From the NCBI RefSeq assembly GCF_027533845.1, contig NZ_JAPZVN010000003.1:248001-312000 (forward strand): a stretch of 64,000 nucleotides of DNA, written 5' to 3'. The translations under genes and the position numbers were made by a program. Source of the DNA: Streptomyces sp. RPT161 (lineage in GTDB: Bacteria; Actinomycetota; Actinomycetes; Streptomycetales; Streptomycetaceae). Positions 48,096 to 56,265 of the stretch are shown here, piece after piece. Positions within the stretch are counted from its first letter, which is position 1. Each line of letters opens with the position of its first letter. The notes below the pieces were generated by a model. The model was not told the DNA's origin and ran no database searches. It worked only from the letters and a program-made list of their open reading frames with translations.

Positions 48096-48947
48096 TCACC
48101 GCCCCTCCACAGACGCGTCGGCGGCGGGGGCTCCTGACTGCCGGGGAATCGCGTCGAGCGAGACGTGCGAACCGGAGACGACCAGGACTCGTCCGTCGAC
48201 CCGAAGGACGTTGACCTGGTGGCCGTACAGCTTGCTCAGCACCTCGGTACGCACCACGTCGTCGGTCGTCCCGACCGCCACCCGGCCACCGGCCACATAG
48301 ACGACTCGGTCCATCACGGGAAGCAGCGGGTTCATATCGTGTGCGGAGAGCAGGACCGCGATGCGCTGCTGCTCCGCGATGCGGGCGAGGAGATCGACGA
48401 TCTCCTGGCCGCTGCGGATGTCGAGATTGGCCAACGGCTCGTCCATCAACAGCAGTTGCGGACGGCTGATGAGCGCGTGGGCGATCAGTACGCGCTGCAG
48501 CTCGCCGCCGGAGAGGTTGCCGACCCGGGCGTCGGCGAACGCCGTGGCGTCGACGGCATCGAGCATCTCCTCGACACGTTGCCGGCGTTGCCGGGACGGA
48601 GTGCGCGGTCCGACCTTCTCGCCGTCCAGCCCGAGGGCGACCAGGTCGCTGGCGCGCAGCGGGGCATCGGGGTCGATCAGCACTTTCTGCGGGACGTAGC
48701 CGACCGAACGGTTACGCCGCGCGAGCGGGCGGCCGTTGACCAGGACTGTGCCTTCCGCGGGTGCCAGCAGTCCCATGACGACCCGCAGGATCGTTGTCTT
48801 GCCGGCACCGTTGGAGCCGATGAGGCCGGTGAACTCCCCTGGCGCAAGTGAGAATCCCACTTCGTCGAGGATCTGCCGTCCTCCCCGCCACACGCTGACG
48901 CCCTCAAGGGCGAGGACGTCACCGCGTCGCATCTCGTCGCCGATCAT
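48096..48947 (-). CDS. znuC: Zinc ABC transporter ATPase
   Basis: A 283-residue ATPase: Walker A GSNGAGKTT, signature LSGGELQR, Walker B LLLMDEPLANLD and switch SAHDMNPLL. The ATG at 48947 overlaps the binding-protein stop (TGATG). The roughly 45-residue tail after YVAGGRVAVGTTDDV resembles the extended C-terminus of metal-type ATPases. It energises zinc (possibly manganese) import through the two permeases encoded directly downstream. Confidence 0.92.
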   Translation of the reverse strand: MIGDEMRRGDVLALEGVSVWRGGRQILDEVGFSLAPGEFTGLIGSNGAGKTTILRVVMGLLAPAEGTVLVNGRPLARRNRSVGYVPQKVLIDPDAPLRASDLVALGLDGEKVGPRTPSRQRRQRVEEMLDAVDATAFADARVGNLSGGELQRVLIAHALISRPQLLLMDEPLANLDIRSGQEIVDLLARIAEQQRIAVLLSAHDMNPLLPVMDRVVYVAGGRVAVGTTDDVVRTEVLSKLYGHQVNVLRVDGRVLVVSGSHVSLDAIPRQSGAPAADASVEGR

Positions 48948-49912
48948 CACAGGGTCGGCGCCGACTTGCCGTTGGCCACGGCGTTCCTCAACGCGGAGAC
49001 CTCGGCGTTCATCCAGGACTGGTAGGTGTAGCCGGGCGTCGGCATGGTCTCGTAGACCCCGACGACGGGGATGTTGTTCTGCTTGGCCAGCGTCATCAGC
49101 GACTGCGTCAGGGAGTCGGTGACCTGCTGGTTGTAGACGAAGACCTTCGCCTTGTGCTGGGTGAACAGCGCCTTCTCGGTGGCGACGTCCTGCGGTGAGG
49201 GGTCGGTGCCGTTCATCACGTCGGCCTGGAACGCCCAGGGGGTCAGGTTCTTGAAGCCGAGCGCGTCGAGCAGGTAGTCGGCCACCGGCTCGGTGGTCGC
49301 CACCGCAGCGCCGGGAGCGGATGCCTTGAGTTGCGAGATCGCCTGGTTCCAGGGCTGGAGTGAGTTGTCGAACTTGGCGGCGTTCGCTTCGAAGTCGGCC
49401 TTGTGCGATGGGTCCATGGCCGACAGGTCCGCGGCGATGGCCTTCGCCACCGCGGGCATCGTCGTCGGCTTGAACCACAGATGCGGGTTCGGCGTGGAGT
49501 CCGGCAGGCCGAGCAGCTTCTGCACGTCGATCACCTGACGGTGGGAGTTGCTCGATGCCTGCTCTGTCTTGCCCATGAAGTCGTCGTAGCCCACTCCGTT
49601 CTGGACGATGAGCTGGGCGGAGCTGACGGTGTGCGCGACCTTGGGGTTCGCCTCGAAGGTGTGCGGGTCCGTGTTCGGGTTGCTCATGATCCCGGTCACC
49701 GACACGTACTGACCGCCGATCTGGCTGACGACATCGGCGTACTCGTTCTCCGCCGCCACCACCTGGATCGTCTTACCGGTGCTGGCGGCGCCGGTCTTCG
49801 ACGAAGAGGACGAGCACGCGGTGGCCGTCACGGCTGTCAGGGCCGCCACGGCGGCGATGAGCCCAGTGCGTATGGACGACCGGGCGGGACGGGAGGCGGG
49901 GGCGGCAGACAC
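48947..49912 (-). CDS. znuA: Zinc ABC transporter binding lipoprotein (cluster A-I)
   Basis: A 321-residue periplasmic-type receptor with signal and lipobox (VTATACSS). Metal ligands visible are His in TDPHTFE, His in NPHLWF, a Glu in TTEPVADY where classical ZnuA has His, and an acidic residue in VYETMP. No His-rich loop is present. The H-H-E-E/D set is closer to manganese/mixed receptors, yet the Zur boxes upstream argue for zinc. The GTG at 49912 was chosen for its AAGGAG RBS nine bases away; the frame continues upstream without an RBS. It heads the operon znuA-znuC-znuB-znuB-zur. Confidence 0.88.
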   Translation of the reverse strand: MSAAPASRPARSSIRTGLIAAVAALTAVTATACSSSSSKTGAASTGKTIQVVAAENEYADVVSQIGGQYVSVTGIMSNPNTDPHTFEANPKVAHTVSSAQLIVQNGVGYDDFMGKTEQASSNSHRQVIDVQKLLGLPDSTPNPHLWFKPTTMPAVAKAIAADLSAMDPSHKADFEANAAKFDNSLQPWNQAISQLKASAPGAAVATTEPVADYLLDALGFKNLTPWAFQADVMNGTDPSPQDVATEKALFTQHKAKVFVYNQQVTDSLTQSLMTLAKQNNIPVVGVYETMPTPGYTYQSWMNAEVSALRNAVANGKSAPTL

Positions 49913-49993
49913 GCGGGGGCTCCTTCGAACGATGCCGACAGACAGCCGCGCAGCGGCACGCTCCATCGGTGCGGTGATGCCGACAACAGTAGA

Positions 49994-50036
49994 TGGAAAT
50001 GATTTTCATATCCACTAAGGATGAAAATCATTGCCA
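49994..50036. promoter_or_regulatory. Two Zur boxes upstream of znuA
   Basis: TGGAAATGATTTTCA (49994-50008) matches the Zur consensus at 14 of 15 positions. On the opposite strand TGGCAATGATTTTCA (complement of 50022-50036) matches at 13 of 15. Their 28-bp spacing suits cooperative binding. On the minus strand the first box lies just upstream of a possible -10 TACTGT. The second reaches into the TetR remnant. Confidence 0.85.
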
Positions 50037-50336
50037 CTCCTTGACCGGCTCCGCGGCTGCCCCATGGTCAACACCCATACCGAGTTCCCCGACCCGCAGC
50101 ACCCCGCAAACCGTGTGGCGGTCACCCACGAGCGGCGGGTCCGCCAGTGGATGCGTGACTTGGCAGCCGACGCCTGCGCTGCCGACCCCGAGCAGCTCGC
50201 CGACGATCTACTCGTCGTCCTCAATGGCGTCTACGTCACCGCCACCGTCCTCGGCCCCCAGGGCCCGGCCCAGCGCACCGGTGAGCTCGCCCGTCGCCTC
50301 ATCTGGACTGCCTGCGACGAACCTGGCCGCCCCTGA
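50031..50336 (+). pseudogene. TetR-family regulator, 5'-truncated remnant
   Basis: About 100 residues matching only the ligand-binding C-terminal half of TetR regulators: RLRGCPMVNTHTEFPDPQHP followed by the last two helices (RQWMRDLAADACAADPEQLADDLL, VLNGVYVTATVLGPQGPAQR). The DNA-binding helix-turn-helix is missing because the sequence upstream is the Zur operator and znuA promoter. A small protein could still be made from this promoter, but it would not bind DNA. It marks a deletion or insertion junction next to the znu locus. Confidence 0.75.
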
Positions 50337-50385
50337 ATCCCGCGTCGCCGCCAGGCCGTCGACCGCAGTCCCACGCCACTCGCCT

Positions 50386-50546
50386 GCCGAACTCCTTCCC
50401 CGCCCCATCCACGAGGTGTCCCGTTGGATGGGGGCACGAATCCATCAAGGTCACGGTGGACCGGTACGGCCACCCGACCCACCTGACCCAGGGCGGCAGC
50501 GACCGCTGCCGCCAGGCCGTCGAGACGGCCTTCGGTCAGCACCTGT
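50386..50546 (+). pseudogene. Tyrosine integrase C-terminal remnant with frameshift
   Basis: Frame 1 reads PIHEVSRWMG up to a run of five G (50430-50434). One base out of frame the text continues HESIKVTVDRYGHPTHL and then AVETAFGQ. Together this is the C-terminal end of a phage/ICE-type tyrosine recombinase, whose catalytic Tyr is in VDRYGH. The upstream catalytic domain is absent. A single G insertion plus truncation makes it non-functional. It adjoins the TetR remnant and the end of the C39-like gene. Confidence 0.7.
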
Positions 50547-51920
50547 TCAGCGCACCCCAACGCTGGCCAGCGCAGCCCTGCGAGCTGCCGAAATGGTGGT
50601 GGGCCAGTACACGTAGCAGATGCCCCCGCTACCGCCCACCACCTGGCCCTTCGCGTTGTAGCGCTTCGTCCTCAGCCAGATGTTCTCGAACTGGCGCCGC
50701 TTGTAGACGCGCCGGACCGCAGCGTCGTCAGCGCTGAACGGGTCGTTGGCGATCACGTCGCCGGTCGGCGTGAAGCCGACCACGCACATCAGGTGGCCCG
50801 CAGTGCCGTAACCGGCGCCGTCGAGTTCCGAGGCGAGGAAGGACTGGGACGTTATCACCGGGATGCCGTGCCGGATCAGCCGTTCCACGTCGTTCAGGGA
50901 GCGCAGCCGGGTGATCACCGCCTCCATCTCGTGGTAGCTCGCGGCGTACGCTGCGTTGAACGGCCAGTTGCCGCAGCCCTGGTACTGCCAGTCGTAGGTG
51001 TACCGGGCCGCCTGGTCGACCTGCGGGTCGGCGAACGACGGGTTGACCCAGGCGAGTTGGGCGGGGGTGGGTCTGCGCCCCCAGTACTCGACCACCATCT
51101 GCGAGGAGGTCGGGCTGCACCATGCCTCCCCGCCGTTGTTGTACTCGGGGTACTGGCCCTTGTGGACCTCCTGCGAGTAGCGCGGCACTCGCAGTTCGTG
51201 CCCCGCGCCCTCCCCCGGTTTCGACGCGGGCACCGTGAAGCGGTCCGGTACGGCGGAGGCCATGGCGCCGATCCGCCAGACGATCGGGGTCAGTTGGGTA
51301 CCCGGCCTGCGGTAGAGGGTCAGCCGCAGCCGGTAGGAGGCCAGCCGCAGCCCGCCGGCCGGATTGTCGATGGCGAAGGTGTCGGTGGAGATGCCGCTTC
51401 TGCCGTCGTCCTGGCCGTCCACCGAGGTGCGCTTGATGTCGGTGTCCCCGGACGCCCAGCGGCCCATCACGTACCACGGCGTCGTACCGCCGTCGCTGTA
51501 GGTGCCGCCCAACTCGGCCTGGAGCCACGTGCCTTGCGGGGTGTGCGCGTTCCACGAGGCGACCAGCTCGGTGGCGCCGAACGGCAGGGCGCGCGGCGGG
51601 GAGGTCCAGGTGGCGTACTCCCAGGTGCTGGTGGTCTTGGTGTGCGGGTCGGTGTACTCGACGGTGCCGACCGGACGGTCCAGCACGATGCCGGGGCGGC
51701 GGCCGGGCAGCGCCCTGGTGCCCCGCCCGGATCCGCAGCGCCAGTCGGTGTACGAGGTCCAGGAGTGGTAGTCCACGGGCGCCGCCTCCGGGCCGGGTGC
51801 GGGGGTGGCCGCCGGTCCCTCGGTACCGCGCGGCTCGGCGGACGCATGCGTCGCGGCGCTGGCGGTGGTGGCGGCCAGCGCGGTGACCAGGACGGCGCGG
51901 CGGGATGTCGGTCTTCTCAT
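50547..51920 (-). CDS. Secreted C39-like cysteine peptidase domain protein
   Basis: A 457-residue exported protein. It has a twin-arginine-type signal (RRPTSRRAVLVTALAA), a middle beta-rich region (about 60-250) and a C-terminal Peptidase_C39_2 domain with the Cys in GGEAWCSPTSSQMVVEYWG, His in AGHLMCVVGF and Asp in IANDPFS. Members are secreted papain-like enzymes of unknown substrate, common in Streptomyces. The ATG at 51920 begins the signal. The gene stands alone and converges on the integrase scar. Confidence 0.85.
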   Translation of the reverse strand: MRRPTSRRAVLVTALAATTASAATHASAEPRGTEGPAATPAPGPEAAPVDYHSWTSYTDWRCGSGRGTRALPGRRPGIVLDRPVGTVEYTDPHTKTTSTWEYATWTSPPRALPFGATELVASWNAHTPQGTWLQAELGGTYSDGGTTPWYVMGRWASGDTDIKRTSVDGQDDGRSGISTDTFAIDNPAGGLRLASYRLRLTLYRRPGTQLTPIVWRIGAMASAVPDRFTVPASKPGEGAGHELRVPRYSQEVHKGQYPEYNNGGEAWCSPTSSQMVVEYWGRRPTPAQLAWVNPSFADPQVDQAARYTYDWQYQGCGNWPFNAAYAASYHEMEAVITRLRSLNDVERLIRHGIPVITSQSFLASELDGAGYGTAGHLMCVVGFTPTGDVIANDPFSADDAAVRRVYKRRQFENIWLRTKRYNAKGQVVGGSGGICYVYWPTTISAARRAALASVGVR

Positions 51921-52008
51921 GTGGCGGAACCCCCTTGTCGTTGACGCGTCGGGTCGGTTCTGTCGGACAACTGTCGTACCGGGTGGGGAGGTTGGCCAGC
52001 CCCCGCTG

Positions 52009-53148
52009 TCAGGTGGGCAGTACGACCAGCTCCCGGCCGGTGACGTTGAGCCGTTCGCCGCCGGTCTCGGTGACCACGGCGATGTCCTCGATACGGGCAC
52101 CGAAGCGGCCCGGCAGATAGATGCCCGGTTCGATGGAGAAGGCCATTCCGGGCTCAAGCGGCCGGTCGCTGCTCGCCACGATGTACGGCTCCTCGTGGGT
52201 CTCCAGGCCGATGCCGTGCCCAGTGCGGTGCAGGAAGTGCTCGCCGTATCCGGCGTCCTCGATGATGTCCCGGCCGATCGCGTCGAGTTCCCGCGCGGTG
52301 AGCCCGGGCCGTACCGCTTCGGTCTGCGCCTGCTGGGCCCGGCGCAGCACCGCGTACAACTCCCGGAAATCCGGGTCCGGTTCACCGACCGCGTAGGTGC
52401 GGGTGGAGTCCGAGCAGTAGCCGTCGGCCGTGGTGCCGCCGATGTCCACGACCACCGGGTCGCCGGCCCTGATCACCCGGTCGGAGACCTCGTGGTACGG
52501 GCTGGCGCCGTTCGGTCCGGCGGCCACGATGACGAAGTCGCAGGTGGCATGGCCCGCCTCGATGATCGCGTCGGCGATGTCCCGGGCCACCTCGCGCTCG
52601 GTGCGGCCCGGCCGCAGCCACTCCCCGATCCTGCGGTGCACCCGGTCGATCGCCGCCCCGGCCCGGCGCAGTGCGGCCACCTCGGCCGGGCTCTTGCGCA
52701 TCCGCAGCTCCCGTAGCACCACACCGGCCAGGCTCTGCTCCGCGTCCGGCAGCGCGGCGCGGAACGCCAGCACCTTCTCCGCCCACATGTGGTCGTCCAC
52801 CGCGACCCGCCTGGTCCGAGCGGGCAGCCGGTCGGCGACCAGCGCGTAGGGGTCGTCGGTCTCCGCCCAGCCGATGATCTCGACGCCGAGGCCACCGACC
52901 GGCGAGGCCTCGGCGGCCGCCTTCTCCAGCGCGGGCACCACCAGCACCGGCTCACCCTGCGCCGGGCACACCAGGCAGGTGAGCCGCTCCAGCGGCAGTG
53001 CGTGGTATCCGGTCAGATACCGCAGATCCGGCCCGGGCGAGATCAGCAGCGCGTCCAGTCCGGCCGCGGCGGCGGCCCGGCAGGCCGTGGCGAGCCGGTC
53101 GGCCGGGTAGAGGTCCGCGGTGGCGGAGGCATCGTGGGAGTCAGTCAC
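52009..53148 (-). CDS. M24 family Xaa-Pro aminopeptidase-like metallopeptidase
   Basis: A 379-residue pita-bread peptidase with an N-terminal creatinase-like domain (GPDLRYLTGYHALPLERL) and the full metal-ligand set: VVVDIGGTTADGYCSDSTRTY (two Asp), HRTGHGIGLETHE (His), EPGMAFSIEPGIY (Glu) and GARIEDIAVV (Glu). It should remove N-terminal residues preceding proline using Mn, Co or Zn. The GTG at 53148 has a short AAGG RBS. Genes for the C39-like peptidase and a P-loop kinase flank it; no operon is evident. Confidence 0.93.
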   Translation of the reverse strand: MTDSHDASATADLYPADRLATACRAAAAAGLDALLISPGPDLRYLTGYHALPLERLTCLVCPAQGEPVLVVPALEKAAAEASPVGGLGVEIIGWAETDDPYALVADRLPARTRRVAVDDHMWAEKVLAFRAALPDAEQSLAGVVLRELRMRKSPAEVAALRRAGAAIDRVHRRIGEWLRPGRTEREVARDIADAIIEAGHATCDFVIVAAGPNGASPYHEVSDRVIRAGDPVVVDIGGTTADGYCSDSTRTYAVGEPDPDFRELYAVLRRAQQAQTEAVRPGLTARELDAIGRDIIEDAGYGEHFLHRTGHGIGLETHEEPYIVASSDRPLEPGMAFSIEPGIYLPGRFGARIEDIAVVTETGGERLNVTGRELVVLPT

Positions 53149-53219
53149 GGCCTTACCGTAAACGCCGCCCGCGCGGGGCGCATCGGGCCCGCGGAAGGAC
53201 GCGCCGTAGGCTGATCGCG

Positions 53220-53822
53220 ATGGACCAACACCACGCCCGCTCCGCCACGCTGGCCCGGCTCGCCGCCCGGCTGCGTGCTCTGCCGCCGTCCTGCGGCCCG
53301 GTGCGGCTGGTCGCGGTGGACGGGCACGCGGGCTCCGGCAAGAGCACCTTCGCCGCCCGGCTGTCCGAGGCACTCGACGGCGCGCCCGTGGTGCATCTGG
53401 ACGATCTCGCCACCCACGAGGAGTTCTTCGGCTGGACCGGGCGGCTGCGCGAGCAGGTGCTGGAGCCGCTGGGCCGGGGGGTTGCGGCGCGGTACGCGGT
53501 GTACGACTGGACCGCGTCCCGGTTTGCCACCTTCGCCCAGGTGCCGTGTGCGCCCGTGGTGCTGATCGAAGGCGTGGGGGCGGGGCGACTGGAGGTACGC
53601 CCGTTTCTGGCGGGACTGGTGTGGATGGAGTTTCCCCGGGACCACTCCTGGGAGCGCGGCCGGCATCGCGACGGCCCGGAGCTCCACGGCTTCTGGCAGG
53701 GCTGGACGCGGGCCGAGGCCGATCACTTCGCGGCCGATCCGTCTCGTCCTTTCGCCGATCTGCTGGTACTGCAGAGGTCGGATGGATACGAGGTACTACC
53801 GGGACCGATGTGCCGGTCCTGA
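53220..53822 (+). CDS. Small P-loop kinase, uridine-kinase-like
   Basis: A 200-residue soluble protein with Walker A DGHAGSGKST, a HLDDLATHEEFFGW segment that resembles the nucleoside-binding region of uridine kinases, and VLIEGVGAGRLEV as the Walker-B-like strand. Family relatives are annotated uridine kinase or ATP-binding protein, but the true substrate is unknown. The ATG at 53220 is divergent from the M24 peptidase gene, with 71 bp between. Confidence 0.8.
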   Translation: MDQHHARSATLARLAARLRALPPSCGPVRLVAVDGHAGSGKSTFAARLSEALDGAPVVHLDDLATHEEFFGWTGRLREQVLEPLGRGVAARYAVYDWTASRFATFAQVPCAPVVLIEGVGAGRLEVRPFLAGLVWMEFPRDHSWERGRHRDGPELHGFWQGWTRAEADHFAADPSRPFADLLVLQRSDGYEVLPGPMCRS

Positions 53823-53908
53823 ACGGCCTTGCTCCTCACGTACGGTGACAGTGCGCGGCCGGTGAGCTGCGACGGCGAAATGTCTGGCACCAAGTGTCCG
53901 ATGGCGGC

Positions 53909-54016
53909 TTGACCTGGGGGGCGTACAGGACTTACGTTCTGAATGCGCGGTCGGCAGCCGACCGCCCGATGACACGAAGCCCCCGGTTGTTCCCCCGTGA
54001 CCGGGGGCTTCGTCCT
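53909..54016 (+). ncRNA. Candidate small RNA with own promoter and terminator
   Basis: TTGACC (53909-53914) and TACGTT (53933-53938) with an 18-bp spacer form a consensus-like vegetative promoter. A transcript from about 53945 would hold the hairpin GCGGTCGGC/GCCGACCGC and end at the 14-bp terminator 53974-54013, giving roughly 70 nt. No plausible reading frame or RBS is present. The class is not recognised. It lies in the 482-bp gap between the kinase and AAA genes. Confidence 0.45.
53974..54013. terminator. Strong 14-bp stem terminator
   Basis: ACGAAGCCCCCGGT (53974-53987) pairs perfectly with ACCGGGGGCTTCGT (54000-54013) over a 12-nt loop. Confidence 0.8.
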
Positions 54017-54316
54017 GTGCGGGCTAAGCGGAATGCCCTCTTTGTCGGGAACGTTCTCACCCTGTGTCACGGTCGGCCCAGCGCCTTTGGGCGACGGCCG
54101 GTTCGCCATGTGTAACCTGAGAGTGCGGTGCGCCGCTCTCTACCCCACGCAACACCGCAGGTACGATGCCGAAGGGGGCGGCAGGCCGTCGCGGTCGGTC
54201 CGCTCCCACGCCAACTTCCTTGGCGGTTAGGCCCGTTCGACTGCAACACAGTTCGACAGGACCGTTCGCAGGAGTGGCGTTGGCAGGCCACGGGGGGCAC
54301 GGTTGTGGGGGACCTG
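54014..54316 (+). other. Leader region of the AAA gene, no gene seen
   Basis: About 300 bp between the terminator and the AAA ATPase start. It should contain that gene's promoter. A GC-rich inverted stretch around 54080-54104 is visible, but no coding sequence, tRNA or known RNA motif was recognised. Confidence 0.4.
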
Positions 54317-56200
54317 ATGGACTTCGGTACTGAGCGCTCCGGCGCCCCCGCCGATCTGGCGTGGCTGCGCGCCGTCGACGCCTGCACGGTGGGAGCGTAC
54401 GCGCAGGCCGAGGAGGAGTTCCGGGCGGCGGTACGGCTCGATCCGGGCATGGCCGACGCCTGGCTGGGACTGCACGCGCTGCGCGCCGACACCTCCACCG
54501 CCCTGCTGCGGATGTACCGGCACCGGGACCGGTTCGGGGAGCAGCGCAAACGCCACAGCCGCTCGCTCAACTCCTGGTACTGGCTGGGCTGGTGGGTGCA
54601 ACCGGTGCTGGAGTCACCGCGCGACCTGCTGCTGGCCCACGCCTCGCACTGGCTGGACGGCCGCCATGTGGCCGACCTGGACCGGGCGTTGGCGGAGTGC
54701 CCACCGGTGGACACCGATTCGCAGGTCCGCTTCCTGCACGCCTGCCGGGCGTACCTGGTCAAGGACTGGGAGCAGTTGGTCCGGCACACCGAGCCACTGC
54801 TGGACGATCCCATACTGGGCATAGAGGCGGGCCTGTTCGGCGGCATGGCCCGGGTACGACTGGAGATGTGCGGGCAGGCGGAGCCGCTGCTGGCCGCCGC
54901 GCTGATGCGCTGCCGCAGCGAACTGCCGCAGCGCAAGGAACTGCGCTACTGGCTGGCCCGCGCCTACGAGGGCACCGGCCGCTCCGCCGCCGCGCTGCCG
55001 CTGTACCGGGCGGTTCACCGGGTGGACCCCACCTTCATGGACACCGCCGCCCGACTGGCGGCGATCACCGAGGCCGAGGACGGTCTGGACGAGGCCCAGG
55101 ACCTGGCGACCGTGACACTCGCCGGAGTCGGCCAGTTCGGCCCGGACGGCGCGCCCGACGGCGAGCAGGGCCCGCTCCCCGACCCGGACCCCGGCCGCGC
55201 GTCCGACGGCCCTCCGGCGTCCTCCTCCCCCGCTCCCGCCCCGGGGGACGACGACGCGGTACGGGAGAAGGCGGTGCTGCCGGTGACCCCGATACCGCCG
55301 GAGATACCGATGGGCACCCCCGATCCGGTGCTACTCGCCAACGCGCTGGCCGAGTTGGAGCGGATGGTGGGTCTGGAACCGGTCAAGCGGCAGGTCAAGG
55401 CGCTGTCCGCGCAGCTTCGGATGGCCCGGCTGCGGGCCGGTCAGGGGCTTCCGGTGCAGCCGCCGAAGCGGCACTTCGTCTTCTCCGGCCCCTCGGGCAC
55501 CGGCAAGACCACGGTGGCCCGCATTCTCGGCCGGGTCTTCTTCGCCCTCGGACTGCTCGGCGGCGACCACCTGGTGGAGGCCCAACGGGCCGACCTGGTC
55601 GGCGAGTTCCTGGGTCAGACGGCGGTCAAGGCCAATGAACTGATCGACTCCGCGCTGGGCGGCGTACTGTTCGTGGACGAGGCGTACAGCCTGTCCAACT
55701 CCGGTTACAGCAAGGGCGACGCGTACGGCGAGGAAGCGTTGCAGGTGCTGCTGAAGCGGGCCGAGGACAACCGCGACCGACTGGTGGTGATCCTCGCCGG
55801 GTACCCCGAGGGGATGGACCGGCTGCTCGCCGCCAATCCCGGCCTGAGTTCCCGCTTCACCACCCGGGTGGACTTCCCCAGCTACCGGCCGCTCGAACTG
55901 ACGAAGATCGGCGAGGTGCTGGCCGCCGAGGGCGGCGACCGCTGGGACGAGGAGGCCCTGGACGAACTGCGCAGCATCGCCGGTCACGTGGTGGCACAGG
56001 ACTGGATCGACGAGCTGGGCAACGGGCGCTTCCTGCGCACCCTGTACGAGAAGAGTTGCGCGTACCGCGACTTACGCCTGTCCATGTACGACGGCACGCC
56101 GACTCGCGTGGACCTGTCCACGCTTCGACTCCCCGACCTCATGCAGGCGTACGGTGAGGTCCTCTCGGGCCGAGGCCCGGGCCAACCACCGCTGGACTGA
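54317..56200 (+). CDS. AAA ATPase, CbxX/EccA-like, with N-terminal TPR region
   Basis: A 627-residue protein. The N-terminal 300 residues form TPR-like helices (YAQAEEEFRAAVRLDPGMADAWLGL). A Pro/Asp-rich linker follows. The C-terminal AAA domain of the CbxX/CfqX family has Walker A GPSGTGKTT, Walker B GGVLFVDEAYSL and sensor VVILAGYPEGMDRLL. This arrangement matches EccA of type VII secretion, although no other ESX gene is nearby. ATG 54317 is preferred; GTG 54305 in frame is also possible. A 21-bp hairpin follows. Confidence 0.9.
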   Translation: MDFGTERSGAPADLAWLRAVDACTVGAYAQAEEEFRAAVRLDPGMADAWLGLHALRADTSTALLRMYRHRDRFGEQRKRHSRSLNSWYWLGWWVQPVLESPRDLLLAHASHWLDGRHVADLDRALAECPPVDTDSQVRFLHACRAYLVKDWEQLVRHTEPLLDDPILGIEAGLFGGMARVRLEMCGQAEPLLAAALMRCRSELPQRKELRYWLARAYEGTGRSAAALPLYRAVHRVDPTFMDTAARLAAITEAEDGLDEAQDLATVTLAGVGQFGPDGAPDGEQGPLPDPDPGRASDGPPASSSPAPAPGDDDAVREKAVLPVTPIPPEIPMGTPDPVLLANALAELERMVGLEPVKRQVKALSAQLRMARLRAGQGLPVQPPKRHFVFSGPSGTGKTTVARILGRVFFALGLLGGDHLVEAQRADLVGEFLGQTAVKANELIDSALGGVLFVDEAYSLSNSGYSKGDAYGEEALQVLLKRAEDNRDRLVVILAGYPEGMDRLLAANPGLSSRFTTRVDFPSYRPLELTKIGEVLAAEGGDRWDEEALDELRSIAGHVVAQDWIDELGNGRFLRTLYEKSCAYRDLRLSMYDGTPTRVDLSTLRLPDLMQAYGEVLSGRGPGQPPLD

Positions 56201-56211
56201 GGACCTTTCAC

Positions 56212-56259
56212 GGGACTGCGGCCCCCTGACCCCGCGGTGGGTCAGGGGGCCGCAGTCCC
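56212..56259. terminator. 21-bp stem bidirectional terminator
   Basis: The left arm 56212-56232 (GGGACTGCGG, then CCCCCTGACCC) and right arm 56239-56259 are perfectly complementary with a 6-nt loop, between converging AAA and CBS genes. Confidence 0.85.
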
Positions 56260-56265
56260 CGGGCG

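Noticed and set aside
53890-54020. tRNA-like fold
   Set aside because: No cloverleaf arms or conserved GTTCRA loop; two plain hairpins instead.
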